DNA of 64,000 bases from GCA-2718035 sp964435285 (GCA_964435285.1 CAYSYA010000001.1:124001-188000), one strand, 5' to 3'. Positions 18,236 through 27,140 are shown, counted from the stretch's first letter. Numbers and translations are program-made. The notes: generated by a model from the sequence alone, not told the origin.

Positions 18236-19003
18236 TTAAATTATTTTATTGGTTAAATTAATAAAGTCAATTACGTTTAGTTGTTCTGCTCTTTTTTCAA
18301 GTAATTCGATTATATTTCTATCCTTTTGAAATGAAAATAGTTTTAATGAGTTTTTTATTTTTTTTCTTCTTTGATTGAAACTTAGTTTAACAACTTTAAA
18401 AAAAATTTCTTCATTACAATTTAGTTTCTTTGTCTTGTTTCTTTTGAATTCTACTACTGACGATTCAACTTTAGGTGGTGGTGTGAAGTTTTTACTAGTA
18501 ACATTTAAAATAATACCACAATTATAATAAGCTTGAATAAGTACCGAGATAATTCCATATTTTTTACTATTCGGTTTGCTACAAATTCTCTCGGCCACTT
18601 CTTTTTGAAACATACCAACTATTGTTACAATATCATTCTTATGTTTTAAAATTTTAAATAGTATTTGAGTAGAAATATTATATGGAAAGTTTCCAATTAC
18701 TAAAGTAGGTCTTTTTAAATAATCTTTAAGATTTAGTTTTAAAAAATCTCCAGAGACAATTTTTTGAATATTAGAAATATTTTTATTTAGAAACTCAATG
18801 GCTTCTTCATCAATTTCAATTAATACTGGTTTACATTTTTTTACAATATGTTTTGTTAAAACTCCAGTGCCTGGGCCTACCTCAATAACTTGCTTGTATG
18901 TTTTAAAATCTAAAAATTTAATGATATTTATTGCTACGTCTTCATTATTTAAAAAATGTTGACCATATTTTTTTTTAAAATTAAATTTTAGCTGTGAATT
19001 CAT
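18236..19003 (-). CDS. rsmA: 16S rRNA (adenine1518/1519-N6)-dimethyltransferase
   Basis: RsmA (KsgA) dimethylates two adjacent adenines near the 3' end of 16S rRNA during small-subunit maturation. Motifs are KKYGQHFLNN (11-20), the SAM-binding VIEVGPGTGVLTKHI, and the catalytic motif IV as GNFPYNIST (the family norm is NLPYNIS). The C-terminal block NFTPPPKVESSVVEF is also diagnostic. The start overlaps the end of the DUF4286 gene by 23 bases. This RsmA-DUF4286 pairing is frequent in Bacteroidota. The protein is full length at 255 residues. Confidence 0.96.
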   Translation of the reverse strand: MNSQLKFNFKKKYGQHFLNNEDVAINIIKFLDFKTYKQVIEVGPGTGVLTKHIVKKCKPVLIEIDEEAIEFLNKNISNIQKIVSGDFLKLNLKDYLKRPTLVIGNFPYNISTQILFKILKHKNDIVTIVGMFQKEVAERICSKPNSKKYGIISVLIQAYYNCGIILNVTSKNFTPPPKVESSVVEFKRNKTKKLNCNEEIFFKVVKLSFNQRRKKIKNSLKLFSFQKDRNIIELLEKRAEQLNVIDFINLTNKII

Positions 19004-19304
19004 TCCTCAAAGATAAAATTAATCTTTTGCCATTAAATTTTCCTTTAAATTTTTCTGCATGTTTAATTTGTAAATTTTTGGAGTATTTTTTCTTGTAGAT
19101 ATTGTATTCTTCCTCAGAATGACAATAGTACTCAATACAGAAAGAAGAAAATTCTTCTTCTTTATTTTTTATAATATTAAAAAGTTGGCTTTTGTAAAAT
19201 ATATTTAGGCCCATTATTTCAGGAATATGTACTACACGCATCCAATTTAACCAGTCTTTCTCAATTTTTTTTTCAATTTGAATAATTACTTTGTATACAA
19301 TCAT
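18981..19304 (-). CDS. DUF4286 family small protein
   Basis: This 107-residue cytosolic protein begins IVYKVIIQIEKKIEKDWLNW, the pattern of DUF4286 (NIPSNAP/dimeric alpha-beta-barrel-like) proteins of Bacteroidota. The later YYCHSEEEYNIYKKKY helix and the KGKFNGKRLILSLRNEF strand fit the same family. Its function is not known. It lies between the TPR gene and rsmA, touching the first and overlapping the second by 23 bases, so translation is probably coupled. It may assist rRNA methylation, but that rests on position alone. Confidence 0.75.
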   Translation of the reverse strand: MIVYKVIIQIEKKIEKDWLNWMRVVHIPEIMGLNIFYKSQLFNIIKNKEEEFSSFCIEYYCHSEEEYNIYKKKYSKNLQIKHAEKFKGKFNGKRLILSLRNEFTAKI

Positions 19305-21113
19305 TTATTTTTTTCTTAATTTTCTATATCTTTTTCTAGCTTCTGCCAAAAATATACTTCCTGGTTGTTCCAGTAATATTTTTTCATATTTATCTTTAGC
19401 TTTTTCTTCATCCATATAAATTGTTTCTAAAATATCACCTTGTTTAAATAAAGCGTCATCATAAAAAATTGAGTTAATTCCGTAACGTTGGCATATTTTG
19501 TCAAGAAATAATAGTGCTTCTTTAAATTTTTTAACTTCTATATTTATTAAAGCTTTTTTAAAAAGTATTTCATCAATTAGGCTGTGATCAGGGAATTTCA
19601 ATTCGATTTGATTTAATAAATTAATTGCTTCGTCTAAATTATTTTGATATATGAGCAGGTCTGCTTGTGCAAACATTTTCAAAGCAGTTGTTGTTGTATC
19701 TAAATTTAAGTTGTCAGTGATTAATAATGATAACTCAATAGAGTTATTCGAGACTAATTTTGATGTAGACTTTTTTAAAACATCAAGTTGAGCTTGAGCC
19801 CAGTTGAAATCACCGTTGTAATAGTCAACTTTTATTTTTTTTAATTTTGCTTCTTGTCCAATTATGTCATTTTTAAATTCTTTTTCTACTTGAGAATAAA
19901 ATAAAATTGCATCCCACTTTTCACCTTCTGAAAGAAAGATGTCTCCAAGTTTTAACTTTATATAAGCAATATTTTTACTTGAAATATTTTTATTTTCAAT
20001 TAGCGGAAGTAATATATTTTTAGCTTTTTGCTTATCATTTTCATAAAATGAAATAATATGTGACATATCTATAATTGGCAATATAGTTTCATTATTTTCT
20101 CCCAATAGATTAATCACTTTTTCGTATTCTGAAATAATTTCTTTTATTTCATTATTGGTTTTTACGGTTGATTTTTTGAATTTTTCATACTTAATATTTA
20201 GTAACTCAATAATACTTTCTTCATAGTAAATACCATATTTTTTATTTTTCGATAGATAGTTAAATGCTTCTTCAGCGATTTTTAATTCTTTATTAGATTT
20301 TGCAATTTCGCCAAGTTCAAATATTTTGTGATCGTAAAATTCAAATCTTTTGTCAAGTGATATAAGTCTTGATAAAGCATCAGAAAAATTTTTTTCTTGT
20401 AAATATATCCAAACTAACAAATCGTTTAACTCCTCGTTTTCATTTTTTTGAATTTTACGTATGACATTTTTTTTCAATAAAATATTATTTTCATTGTTTG
20501 GGTTATCGTTGATTGTTCTGCTTAATCTAACTTTACAAGTTTGTAAATATGAGGGAGAAGTAATTAAAAGTTCTAATAATTCTTTATACATATTTTCAAT
20601 CTGTCCCATTTGAGAATATATATTTGAAATTTGAAATGAATAATTTTTATTAGGGTTATTTTCTTTGGCTAGTTTGTAAGCCTTAAGCGCAAAATCGTAC
20701 ATATTTTTCTTGTAAAATTTAGAGGCACTGGAAGCGATGAAGTTAGGTTTTTTTTGAATTTCGTCTATTACTTTGTCAAATTCATTTTTTGCTAAGTCTT
20801 CATTACCTTGTAAAATATATAATTCACCAAGATCTATTAATATGCTAGGGTTCTTTCCAAATCTCTTATAGTAATTTTTTACTAATTTAATTGCAGAGTC
20901 AATTTTTGATAATTTAATTAAACAATCTAAATAAGAATTATAGACTCTGGAAGATTTTTTTTTATATAATCTTTCATATATTAAAACTGCCTCTGAATAA
21001 TTTTTTTCATTGTATAATCCATTTGCCTTTGTTAAATCATCGTCTAAATTCTGAGCTTTAAGATTTAAATTGAAAACAAAGAAAAAGGATAATAAATAAA
21101 AATGTTTTAGCAT
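19305..21113 (-). CDS. Exported TPR-repeat protein
   Basis: A signal peptide (1-21, ending LKAQ) is followed by about 580 residues of helical tetratricopeptide repeats. Examples are YNEKNYSEAVLIYERLY near the N-terminus and later units such as DEAINLLNQIELKFPDHSL and AKDKYEKILLEQPGSIFLAEAR. The protein should be periplasmic, probably acting as a scaffold. No catalytic domain is seen. It is the gene between serS and DUF4286, six bases from serS. Similar long TPR proteins are widespread in Bacteroidota and mostly uncharacterised. Confidence 0.8.
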   Translation of the reverse strand: MLKHFYLLSFFFVFNLNLKAQNLDDDLTKANGLYNEKNYSEAVLIYERLYKKKSSRVYNSYLDCLIKLSKIDSAIKLVKNYYKRFGKNPSILIDLGELYILQGNEDLAKNEFDKVIDEIQKKPNFIASSASKFYKKNMYDFALKAYKLAKENNPNKNYSFQISNIYSQMGQIENMYKELLELLITSPSYLQTCKVRLSRTINDNPNNENNILLKKNVIRKIQKNENEELNDLLVWIYLQEKNFSDALSRLISLDKRFEFYDHKIFELGEIAKSNKELKIAEEAFNYLSKNKKYGIYYEESIIELLNIKYEKFKKSTVKTNNEIKEIISEYEKVINLLGENNETILPIIDMSHIISFYENDKQKAKNILLPLIENKNISSKNIAYIKLKLGDIFLSEGEKWDAILFYSQVEKEFKNDIIGQEAKLKKIKVDYYNGDFNWAQAQLDVLKKSTSKLVSNNSIELSLLITDNLNLDTTTTALKMFAQADLLIYQNNLDEAINLLNQIELKFPDHSLIDEILFKKALINIEVKKFKEALLFLDKICQRYGINSIFYDDALFKQGDILETIYMDEEKAKDKYEKILLEQPGSIFLAEARKRYRKLRKK

Positions 21114-21119
21114 ATCTAT

Positions 21120-22388
21120 TTATGATATTTGTTTAAAACCTGTATAATTATGAAGAGCTTTAGGTATACTGATACCATTTTCAGTTTGATTATTTTCTAA
21201 AATAGCTGCCATTATTCTTGGGAGAGCTAAAGCGCTTCCGTTAAGCGTGTGACAATAATCTAAGTTAGAACCATCTCTAAATTTTATATTAGATCTTGTT
21301 GCTTGAAAAGATTCAAAATTTGAAACAGAACTAACTTCAAGCCACTTTTTTTGAGCGCAAGAAAATACCTCAAAATCAAATGTTAAAGATGAAGAAAAAC
21401 TTAAGTCACCACCACATAATTTAACTAATCTAAAAGGTAATTCTAATTTTTCAAGAATATTAGAGACATGTTTTACCATTTCATCTAAATGATAATAGGA
21501 TTTGTCAGGGTGGGAAAGTTGAACAATTTCAACTTTATCAAATTGATGAAGGCGATTTAACCCCCTAACATTTTTTCCATAAGATCCAGCTTCTCTTCTA
21601 AAGCATGGCGTATAGGCTGTTAGTTTTAAAGGCAATTTTTTAGAATCAATAATTTCGTCTCTAAATACATTTGTTAATGGTACCTCAGCAGTAGGAATTA
21701 AAAATAAATTATCTTTTTCTATGTGATACATCTGACCTTCTTTGTCAGGAAAATTTCCAGTACCAAATGCGGAAGATTCATTAACCAGAAGGGGGGGTAA
21801 ATATTCAATGTATCCTTGTTCGATATTGAAATCTAAAAAAAAATTAATTAAAGCTCTTTGAAGTTTCGCACCTTTATTTTTATATAATGGAAAGCCAGAT
21901 CCAGTAATTATATTTCCTTTTTCAAAATTAATAATATCATATTTTTTTGCGATTTCCCAATGAGGTAAATTGATATGGTTTTTGTTTTGAGTTTTTCCAA
22001 AAGTTTTAATTATTTCATTATCCTCTTCAGTATTTCCATCAGGGACAGTTTCATTTGGAATATTAGGAACTTGAATAAGTAAATCTTTAATTTGAGCTGT
22101 TATTTGTTTTTGTTCTTCGTTTTTTCTTTGAATTAACAACTTTAGTTTACTTGTTTCTTTTTTTAACAGTTCTGCTTCTTCTTTATTTCCTTTTGAAAAG
22201 TAAATGCCAATTTCTTTAGACAAAGAGTTCATTTGGCTTTGCAGCGAATTTAATTCTTTTTGAATTTCAATACGAAAATCATCAGATTTTATGATTTTCT
22301 TAATTATAATTTCGGCTTCAAAATTTTTTTTCTTTAAACTTGAAATTATTTTTTGTGCATCTTTTTTTATGTTACTAGTTTGAAGCAT
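21120..22388 (-). CDS. serS: Seryl-tRNA synthetase
   Basis: This enzyme charges tRNA-Ser (and tRNA-Sec where present) with serine. The N-terminal about 100 residues form the long antiparallel coiled-coil arm that contacts the tRNA. The class II catalytic core shows motif 2 in FRREAGSYGKNVRGLNRLHQ and motif 3 in NGSALALPRIMAAILEN. TAEVPLTN marks the serine and ATP site. The length is normal at 422 residues. It starts about 74 bases after rpmA. I find no clear -7 element in that gap, so it may be transcribed from the ribosomal protein promoter. Confidence 0.97.
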   Translation of the reverse strand: MLQTSNIKKDAQKIISSLKKKNFEAEIIIKKIIKSDDFRIEIQKELNSLQSQMNSLSKEIGIYFSKGNKEEAELLKKETSKLKLLIQRKNEEQKQITAQIKDLLIQVPNIPNETVPDGNTEEDNEIIKTFGKTQNKNHINLPHWEIAKKYDIINFEKGNIITGSGFPLYKNKGAKLQRALINFFLDFNIEQGYIEYLPPLLVNESSAFGTGNFPDKEGQMYHIEKDNLFLIPTAEVPLTNVFRDEIIDSKKLPLKLTAYTPCFRREAGSYGKNVRGLNRLHQFDKVEIVQLSHPDKSYYHLDEMVKHVSNILEKLELPFRLVKLCGGDLSFSSSLTFDFEVFSCAQKKWLEVSSVSNFESFQATRSNIKFRDGSNLDYCHTLNGSALALPRIMAAILENNQTENGISIPKALHNYTGFKQIS

Positions 22389-22462
22389 AGCATTAAAGTA
22401 TAAGAAATATAAAGTTAAAAGATTATTTAAAGAAATAGGGTATATTTAATAGTATAAATATA

Positions 22463-22717
22463 CTAGTTGTTTATAACAGAAACATATGATTTGTTGTTTC
22501 TTTTCTTTTTAAACTGTACAACGCCATCAGTTAGAGCAAATAAAGTATGGTCTTTTCCCATTCCAACATTGTTGTCAGGATTGTGCACTGTTCCTCTTTG
22601 TCGAACAATTATATTACCTGCAACAACTTTTTGTCCTCCAAAAATTTTCACTCCAAGTCGTTTTGAATGTGATTCTCTTCCGTTTTTAGAACTACCTGCT
22701 CCTTTTTTATGCGCCAT
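22463..22717 (-). CDS. rpmA: 50S ribosomal protein L27
   Basis: This small protein reaches the peptidyl transferase centre of the large subunit. The sequence starts directly with MAHKKGAGSSKNGR, so there is no N-terminal extension needing protease cleavage, unlike in Firmicutes. The core VKIFGGQKVVAGNIIVRQRG and the GMGKDHTLFALTDG block are fully conserved. It is 84 residues long. It follows rplU by six bases, the standard L21-L27 operon. Confidence 0.98.
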   Translation of the reverse strand: MAHKKGAGSSKNGRESHSKRLGVKIFGGQKVVAGNIIVRQRGTVHNPDNNVGMGKDHTLFALTDGVVQFKKKRNNKSYVSVINN

Positions 22718-22723
22718 GATTAG

Positions 22724-23080
22724 TTATTTTTTCTCTTCTTTAATTACTGTTTTTTTTGCAGTAGATTTTTTTAAAGAAATGTTGTCAATTTTTATTTTAG
22801 TTAAGTATTGTCTGTGTCCATTTTTAACTTTATAACCCTTTCTTCTTTTCTTTTTGAAGACAATGACTTTGTCACCTTTTAAATGATCAATTATAGAAGC
22901 TGAAACAGAAACCTTATCAATTAAAGGTGTTCCTACAGTTGTTTTCCCCTTATCTTCAATAAGAAAAACTTTGTCAAAAGTGATTTTTTTCCCACTTTCT
23001 TTTTCTAGACGGTTCACTAAAAAAGTTTGACCTTTTTCAACTTTTAATTGTTTTCCTCCTATTTCAACTATCGCTTTCAT
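22724..23080 (-). CDS. rplU: 50S ribosomal protein L21
   Basis: This large-subunit protein starts at the ATG ending at 23080 (MKAIVEIGGKQ). An upstream in-frame start would add 16 residues, but it would place the promoter inside the gene, and the family begins at this methionine. The block KKRRKGYKVKNGHRQ is diagnostic. The C-terminus is extended by a Lys/Glu-rich tail (STAKKTVIKEEKK) compared with E. coli. A well-formed Bacteroidota promoter lies just upstream, giving a leader of about 12 bases. It is followed by rpmA. Confidence 0.97.
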   Translation of the reverse strand: MKAIVEIGGKQLKVEKGQTFLVNRLEKESGKKITFDKVFLIEDKGKTTVGTPLIDKVSVSASIIDHLKGDKVIVFKKKRRKGYKVKNGHRQYLTKIKIDNISLKKSTAKKTVIKEEKK

Positions 23081-23098
23081 TTTTTTAATTTTGGTTTG

Positions 23099-23128
23099 CA
23101 AATATAATAAAAGAATGTATTTATCCAA
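23099..23128 (-). promoter_or_regulatory. Promoter of rplU-rpmA
   Basis: On the - strand, TTG (23128-23126) is followed by exactly 19 bases and then TATATTTG (23106-23099). This matches the Bacteroidota sigma-factor consensus (TTG, 19-21 bases, TAnnTTTG). Transcription would begin around 23092, giving a leader of about 12 bases. This is one of the two best-formed promoters in the window. Confidence 0.75.
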
Positions 23129-23187
23129 TTTTTTTTAACACCTAAGTTTTATTTAGAAATTAAAATAAAATAGATAGGAAGAAAAAG

Positions 23188-23589
23188 TTATTTTGTTACA
23201 CAACAATCTTTGTCAGAGCACTGACAATATTTCAAATTATACAAATGAAGAATAGCTAGAAGAATGCCTGAAGCATAAGTAAAATTGTTACTTATATAAA
23301 ATATTTGTATTTGTTTATTTAAAATTAAAATGAAAAAAACAATCCATGTTAGCCACAAAGCTGTCTTTATTTCCAATTTAGTTGATGTTTGCGTCGATCT
23401 ATAAATTGCAAAAAATGATATAATTAAAAAAATATAATCAATTGATTGCCACCAAATTGGTGCATCAGCGCAACAAGACATTGTGCAAGCCTGTGTAATA
23501 AAAATAAATGGTGTAACAATACAATGAATAAGACAAAGTGAACTTGCTAAAGAACCAATGGTATCAGGTTTTAAAAAAATTGAAGACAT
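23188..23589 (-). CDS. MerC-domain inner membrane protein
   Basis: This small membrane protein has four predicted helices. The first contains the Cys pair of MerC proteins, CLIHC. CTMSCC follows the second, and the C-terminus ends in a Cys-rich CQCSDKDCC tail. MerC family members move mercuric or other soft metal ions. I place the start at the ATG ending at 23589 (MSSIFLK), because the earlier in-frame TTG at 23608-23610 lies inside a -7 promoter element. It is divergent from the Cys-rich HMA protein gene. No merA, merT or merR is present, so I infer general metal handling rather than mercury resistance. Confidence 0.75.
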   Translation of the reverse strand: MSSIFLKPDTIGSLASSLCLIHCIVTPFIFITQACTMSCCADAPIWWQSIDYIFLIISFFAIYRSTQTSTKLEIKTALWLTWIVFFILILNKQIQIFYISNNFTYASGILLAILHLYNLKYCQCSDKDCCVTK

Positions 23590-23607
23590 ATCTGAATTAT
23601 TACTTGG

Positions 23608-23615
23608 CAAATATA
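23608..23615 (-). promoter_or_regulatory. -7 element of the merC-like gene
   Basis: TATATTTG reads on the - strand from 23615 to 23608, about 20 bases before the chosen ATG. The -33 box is not clear. It overlaps the more distal TTG start, which decides the start codon. Confidence 0.5.
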
Positions 23616-23690
23616 ATTTTTTATTAATAATAATGTAAATGTCATGGTATTATTTACGCTAAAATAAGTGTTTCATACATTTAGATTGTT

Positions 23691-23698
23691 TATATTTG
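23691..23698 (+). promoter_or_regulatory. -7 element of the HMA-domain gene
   Basis: TATATTTG on the + strand lies 55 bases before the ATG at 23754, which gives a leader of about 48 bases. The -33 box is weak. It lies in the 164-base spacer that separates this gene from the divergent merC-like gene. Confidence 0.5.
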
Positions 23699-23753
23699 TG
23701 TTTGATAGATTTATTAAATTTGTCAATTATTATTAACGATAATATATTTAATT

Positions 23754-24263
23754 ATGATTACAAGAATAGGTTTTTTAAGTTCAGCTCTAGTACTTTTCGT
23801 TACGTTTTCGGCTAGTGTTTTTTCACAAAAGAACACTGTTAATGTTAAAATTGATGGAATGATGTGTCAAGCTGGTTGTGCTATGTTTATTGAGAGTGAA
23901 TTGGAAAAAATGAAAGGAGTTGTTGAGGCTAGTATTGATTTTAATAAAGCAGAAGGAGAAATTATTTTAAAGAAAAGAACATCAGAGTCTAATATAATCT
24001 CTCAAATTAATAATTTAAAGGGAGGAGCTTATAAAGCTTCAATAATTAATAATGTTACCAACCAAAATATCCTTAAATCTGGGAACAAATCATGTAGCAA
24101 AGGAAAATCTTGTTGTCAAAAAACAGGCAAAAAAGTTGCTTCTTGTGATAATAAATCTAAAGGTTGCTGTAGTGGAGGTTCTAGTAAAAAGAACACTTCG
24201 ATTTCACAAATGACCCCAGGTCATAGTGGTTGCACAAAAGCATGTTGTGCATCAAAAAAGTAA
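23754..24263 (+). CDS. Exported heavy-metal-associated (HMA) protein with Cys-rich tail
   Basis: A signal peptide (1-25, ending FSQ) leads into an HMA domain (about 28-100) whose metal site is GMMCQAGCA, with the two cysteines spaced C-x3-C rather than the classic C-x2-C. Residues about 110-169 form a low-complexity tail with nine more cysteines, including CC pairs (SCCQK, GCCSGG, ACCASKK), and one His. This suggests a periplasmic soft-metal sink or chaperone for copper, zinc or similar. It is divergent from a MerC-like gene and ends 9 bases before ctaA. Delivery of copper to the oxidase is possible but not shown. Confidence 0.75.
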   Translation: MITRIGFLSSALVLFVTFSASVFSQKNTVNVKIDGMMCQAGCAMFIESELEKMKGVVEASIDFNKAEGEIILKKRTSESNIISQINNLKGGAYKASIINNVTNQNILKSGNKSCSKGKSCCQKTGKKVASCDNKSKGCCSGGSSKKNTSISQMTPGHSGCTKACCASKK

Positions 24264-24272
24264 CTAGGTTTC

Positions 24273-25295
24273 ATGACATCTTCTAGGCTTTTTATAAGAA
24301 TAGCCAAGTTAGCCTTATTATTTACATACCTAATCGTCTTAGCTGGAGGTTTTGTTAGAATGACAGGTTCAGGCATGGGTTGTCCTGATTGGCCAAAATG
24401 TTTTGGTTTATTAATTCCCCCAGTATCCGAGAGTCAAATAAAATGGAGTGCAGGACAAGAATATACATCAAATCATATGTTAATTCATAATGACACGCTT
24501 TGGATCGCTAAAAAAAATTTTATTTCAACTTCAAGTTTTGATAAGAATAACTGGAAACCTTTTGAAAAACACAATTATGCTAAATTTAATGTTTTTCATA
24601 CTTGGGCTGAGTACATTAATAGGTGCATAGGTGCAATTGCTGGACTTTTTGTCATAGCATTATTTTTTAATTCAGCCTTTAATAAGTTAAATAGTTACCA
24701 AACGTTTGGCTCTCTGTTATTATTAATTTTGTTTGGCGTCCAGGCGTGGATTGGAGGAGAAGTTGTCTTCTCAGTTTTAGATCCTTTTAAAATAACAATT
24801 CACATGTTTGTTGCACTAATTATTGTTTCCATTTTATTTGTTCTAATTCATATTGCTGATAAATCTATTGTCGAGAATAAACCATCTTTAAATAATAATT
24901 TTAATAAACTTATTATTTTGACTTTATTATTTTCTTTAATTCAAATATATTTTGGAACTCAAGTCAGAGAATTTATTGATTCTTTGCCCTCTGATAAATC
25001 TATATGGATGTTAGAAATAAATAATAGTCAAATCAATATCCATCAGTTAGTTGCAGTTTTTGTTTTTATTTTAAATATTTATTTGTGTGTTTATTTAGCT
25101 GGGAAATTTAATTCATTTAAAGAAATTCCTACGGAAATAGTTTATATTTTTTCTACCATACTTATTTTGGTTATTAGTGGAGTAATTATGTTAAATTTTA
25201 ATTTCCCTGGATTCGCTCAATTAGTACATTTGTTTTCTGCTTTTGTTTTATTTGGAGCTCAATTTAGTCTTTTTCTGAAATTTAAATTCAGTTAA
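24273..25295 (+). CDS. ctaA: Heme A synthase (CtaA/COX15 type)
   Basis: CtaA oxidises heme O to heme A for the aa3 oxidase. It is an eight-helix inner membrane protein of 340 residues. The hallmark GGFVRMTGSGMGCPDWPKCFG region lies near the N-terminus (written here in two parts: GGFVRMTGSG and MGCPDWPKCFG). Four conserved membrane histidines are visible in HTWAEYINR, TIHMFVAL, NIHQLVAV and LVHLFSAF. It supplies the cofactor for the coxA product encoded 30 kb away. No ctaB is adjacent. The gene shares a TTAA stop with the convergent gldD gene. Confidence 0.93.
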   Translation: MTSSRLFIRIAKLALLFTYLIVLAGGFVRMTGSGMGCPDWPKCFGLLIPPVSESQIKWSAGQEYTSNHMLIHNDTLWIAKKNFISTSSFDKNNWKPFEKHNYAKFNVFHTWAEYINRCIGAIAGLFVIALFFNSAFNKLNSYQTFGSLLLLILFGVQAWIGGEVVFSVLDPFKITIHMFVALIIVSILFVLIHIADKSIVENKPSLNNNFNKLIILTLLFSLIQIYFGTQVREFIDSLPSDKSIWMLEINNSQINIHQLVAVFVFILNIYLCVYLAGKFNSFKEIPTEIVYIFSTILILVISGVIMLNFNFPGFAQLVHLFSAFVLFGAQFSLFLKFKFS

Positions 25296-25867
25296 TTCCA
25301 TTCAATTGATTCAATAATTTTTTCTATGTCTTTTTTATAAAAATTAATAACAGGGGCTAAAGAATCTCGATTTATATTTATGATTCTTTTGAGAGTACTG
25401 GGATACATTGATCCTCTTAAAAAATGATTTTTTTTATCAGTAACATAGAATTGAATTGGTGTTGCAACTTCGCCACTTAATTCATAGATTGTAAAGTTTG
25501 AATTTTGACTTGATGTTTCCCAAATTCCATCAGCTTTTCTATAATGACCTTCGTAAACTAAGTTGTGAGAATCCAGAATTAGTGAATCTAAATTATTATT
25601 AACCTTATGATAGGAAAGGTGAATATTGATATTATTTTTTTTATTAACTAGTGTAATCCAACATTCATTTTTAGAATCCATATTTACATTTAAGTAATTT
25701 GGAATTTCAATTGAAAAATCGCAATTATCAAACACTATTTTTTCATATATTTTATCAGGAAAATCAATCCTTAAATAACCATGGGGAACAATTTTTGTCG
25801 TTTTGTTACATGAATAAAATGAAACAGTTAATAAGGTAATTAAAAAAATACTAAAATTATTTTTCAT
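25292..25867 (-). CDS. gldD: Gliding motility lipoprotein GldD
   Basis: GldD is a membrane lipoprotein required for gliding and type IX secretion in Flavobacterium johnsoniae. The signal ends in FYSC with lipidated Cys20. The family block PHGYLRIDFPDKIYE follows directly. The 191 residues match the family. The gene overlaps gldE by 11 bases, and the order mutY-ssb-gldE-gldD is as in F. johnsoniae. Its molecular role is still unclear. Its presence supports a functional T9SS here, consistent with the sorting-domain protein at 61.8 kb. Confidence 0.93.
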   Translation of the reverse strand: MKNNFSIFLITLLTVSFYSCNKTTKIVPHGYLRIDFPDKIYEKIVFDNCDFSIEIPNYLNVNMDSKNECWITLVNKKNNINIHLSYHKVNNNLDSLILDSHNLVYEGHYRKADGIWETSSQNSNFTIYELSGEVATPIQFYVTDKKNHFLRGSMYPSTLKRIININRDSLAPVINFYKKDIEKIIESIEWN

Positions 25868-27125
25868 TAATTTTTACTTTTATTGACGTTATTCTTGTTT
25901 TATTTGCACCTTCAATAATAAAATCAATATTTTTAAAAGAATATTTTTCCCCTTTTTTTGGAATGTTTCCAAAGTTTTCAATTATAAAGCCGGCTAGTGT
26001 GTCAGCGTCTCCTTTTCTATCTTCAAAAATTGTATTTTTTAAATCAGTTATTCTATAAAAATCTTTTAATGCTACTTTACCTTGAAAAATATATGTATGC
26101 GTTTCTAATTTAGAATAAATAACATCTTCTTGGTCAAATTCATCACTTATTTCACCTATTATTTCTTCAATAATATCTTCAAGTGTTACAATTCCAGATG
26201 TTCCTCCGTACTCATCAACAACTATTACTAAATGTTGTTTTATTTTTTTAATTTCTTTTAAAAGGTCATCTATTTTTTTTGTTTCTGGGGCAAAAAATGG
26301 AGTTCTGAGTACTTTTGTCCAATTAAAAGAGTGGTCGTTTATATATGGTAGTAAATCTTTAATATGTAGAACACCCTTAATATTATCTAAGTTTCCCTCA
26401 TATATTGGTATTCTAGAATAACCAGATTTCAAAACTTTTTTAATTAATTCATTAAATTGAGTTGATATATCGATTGACACAACATCAACTCTAGATTTCA
26501 TGATTTCTTTTACATCTGTTTTTCCAAATTGAACAATACCTTCTAGAAATTTATTTTCTTCAATCTCATCTTCATTAGATGTAATATTTACTGCTTTTGA
26601 TAAATTTTCAATAGATGGGTTTTCTTTATATTTATCAAAAGAGTTGTTTAAAAAACCAGTTAATTTAATTAGTAGATAAGAAAGAGGAGAGACAATTTTT
26701 GAAATGAAATTTAAAGAAATTGACATTTTAATTGCTACAAATTTAGGTTTATTATTTGCAAAAATTTTTGGTAGAACCTCTCCAAATAAAAGTAAAATGA
26801 AAGTAATTAGAATAATTTGAAACCATATCTCCGAAAAAATAGGTGATATAGAATAAATTAAATTACTTTCAAAGATATAAGTTGCTAATATTATTATTGC
26901 AATATTTATAATATTATTAGCTATCAAGATTGTTGCCAACAATAATTTTGGATGATTAAGTTGTTTAATAATTAGTTTGTTTCTATTTTCTGTAGAGTTT
27001 CTAATATCAGAAAGGTCTGAGGGGTTAAGAGAAAAAAAAGCCACTTCTGTTGCAGAAATTAGTCCTGAAGAAACAATTAATATTATCCAAAAAATAATTA
27101 AAAAATAAATCGAGGGGTCGTCCAA
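25857..27125 (-). CDS. gldE: Gliding motility protein GldE (CNNM/CBS/CorC domains)
   Basis: GldE is an inner membrane protein that supports GldD. It starts with a CNNM (DUF21) membrane domain of about 190 residues with four hydrophobic segments and ATEVAFFSLN. A pair of CBS domains follows (about 205-330, with GYSRIPIYEGNLDNIKGVLH and DEYGGTSGIVTLEDIIEEI). It ends in a CorC/HlyC-type domain (about 340-420, with DADTLAGFIIENFGNIPKKG). It resembles metal-efflux-linked CNNM proteins, so an ion-related role is possible. It lies 15 bases after ssb and overlaps gldD, so all three are probably one transcript. Confidence 0.9.
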   Translation of the reverse strand: MDDPSIYFLIIFWIILIVSSGLISATEVAFFSLNPSDLSDIRNSTENRNKLIIKQLNHPKLLLATILIANNIINIAIIILATYIFESNLIYSISPIFSEIWFQIILITFILLLFGEVLPKIFANNKPKFVAIKMSISLNFISKIVSPLSYLLIKLTGFLNNSFDKYKENPSIENLSKAVNITSNEDEIEENKFLEGIVQFGKTDVKEIMKSRVDVVSIDISTQFNELIKKVLKSGYSRIPIYEGNLDNIKGVLHIKDLLPYINDHSFNWTKVLRTPFFAPETKKIDDLLKEIKKIKQHLVIVVDEYGGTSGIVTLEDIIEEIIGEISDEFDQEDVIYSKLETHTYIFQGKVALKDFYRITDLKNTIFEDRKGDADTLAGFIIENFGNIPKKGEKYSFKNIDFIIEGANKTRITSIKVKINEK

Positions 27126-27140
27126 TTTTTTTTGTTTTAG

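Noticed and set aside
22467..22835. A 122-codon + strand frame antisense to rpmA and rplU
   Set aside because: It lies opposite two highly conserved ribosomal protein genes, has no family resemblance and is explained as a shadow of their codon pattern.
23188..24263. A mercury resistance operon
   Set aside because: MerC resemblance alone is not enough: merA, merT, merP and merR are absent, and the HMA protein has a C-x3-C site and a Cys-rich tail not seen in MerP.
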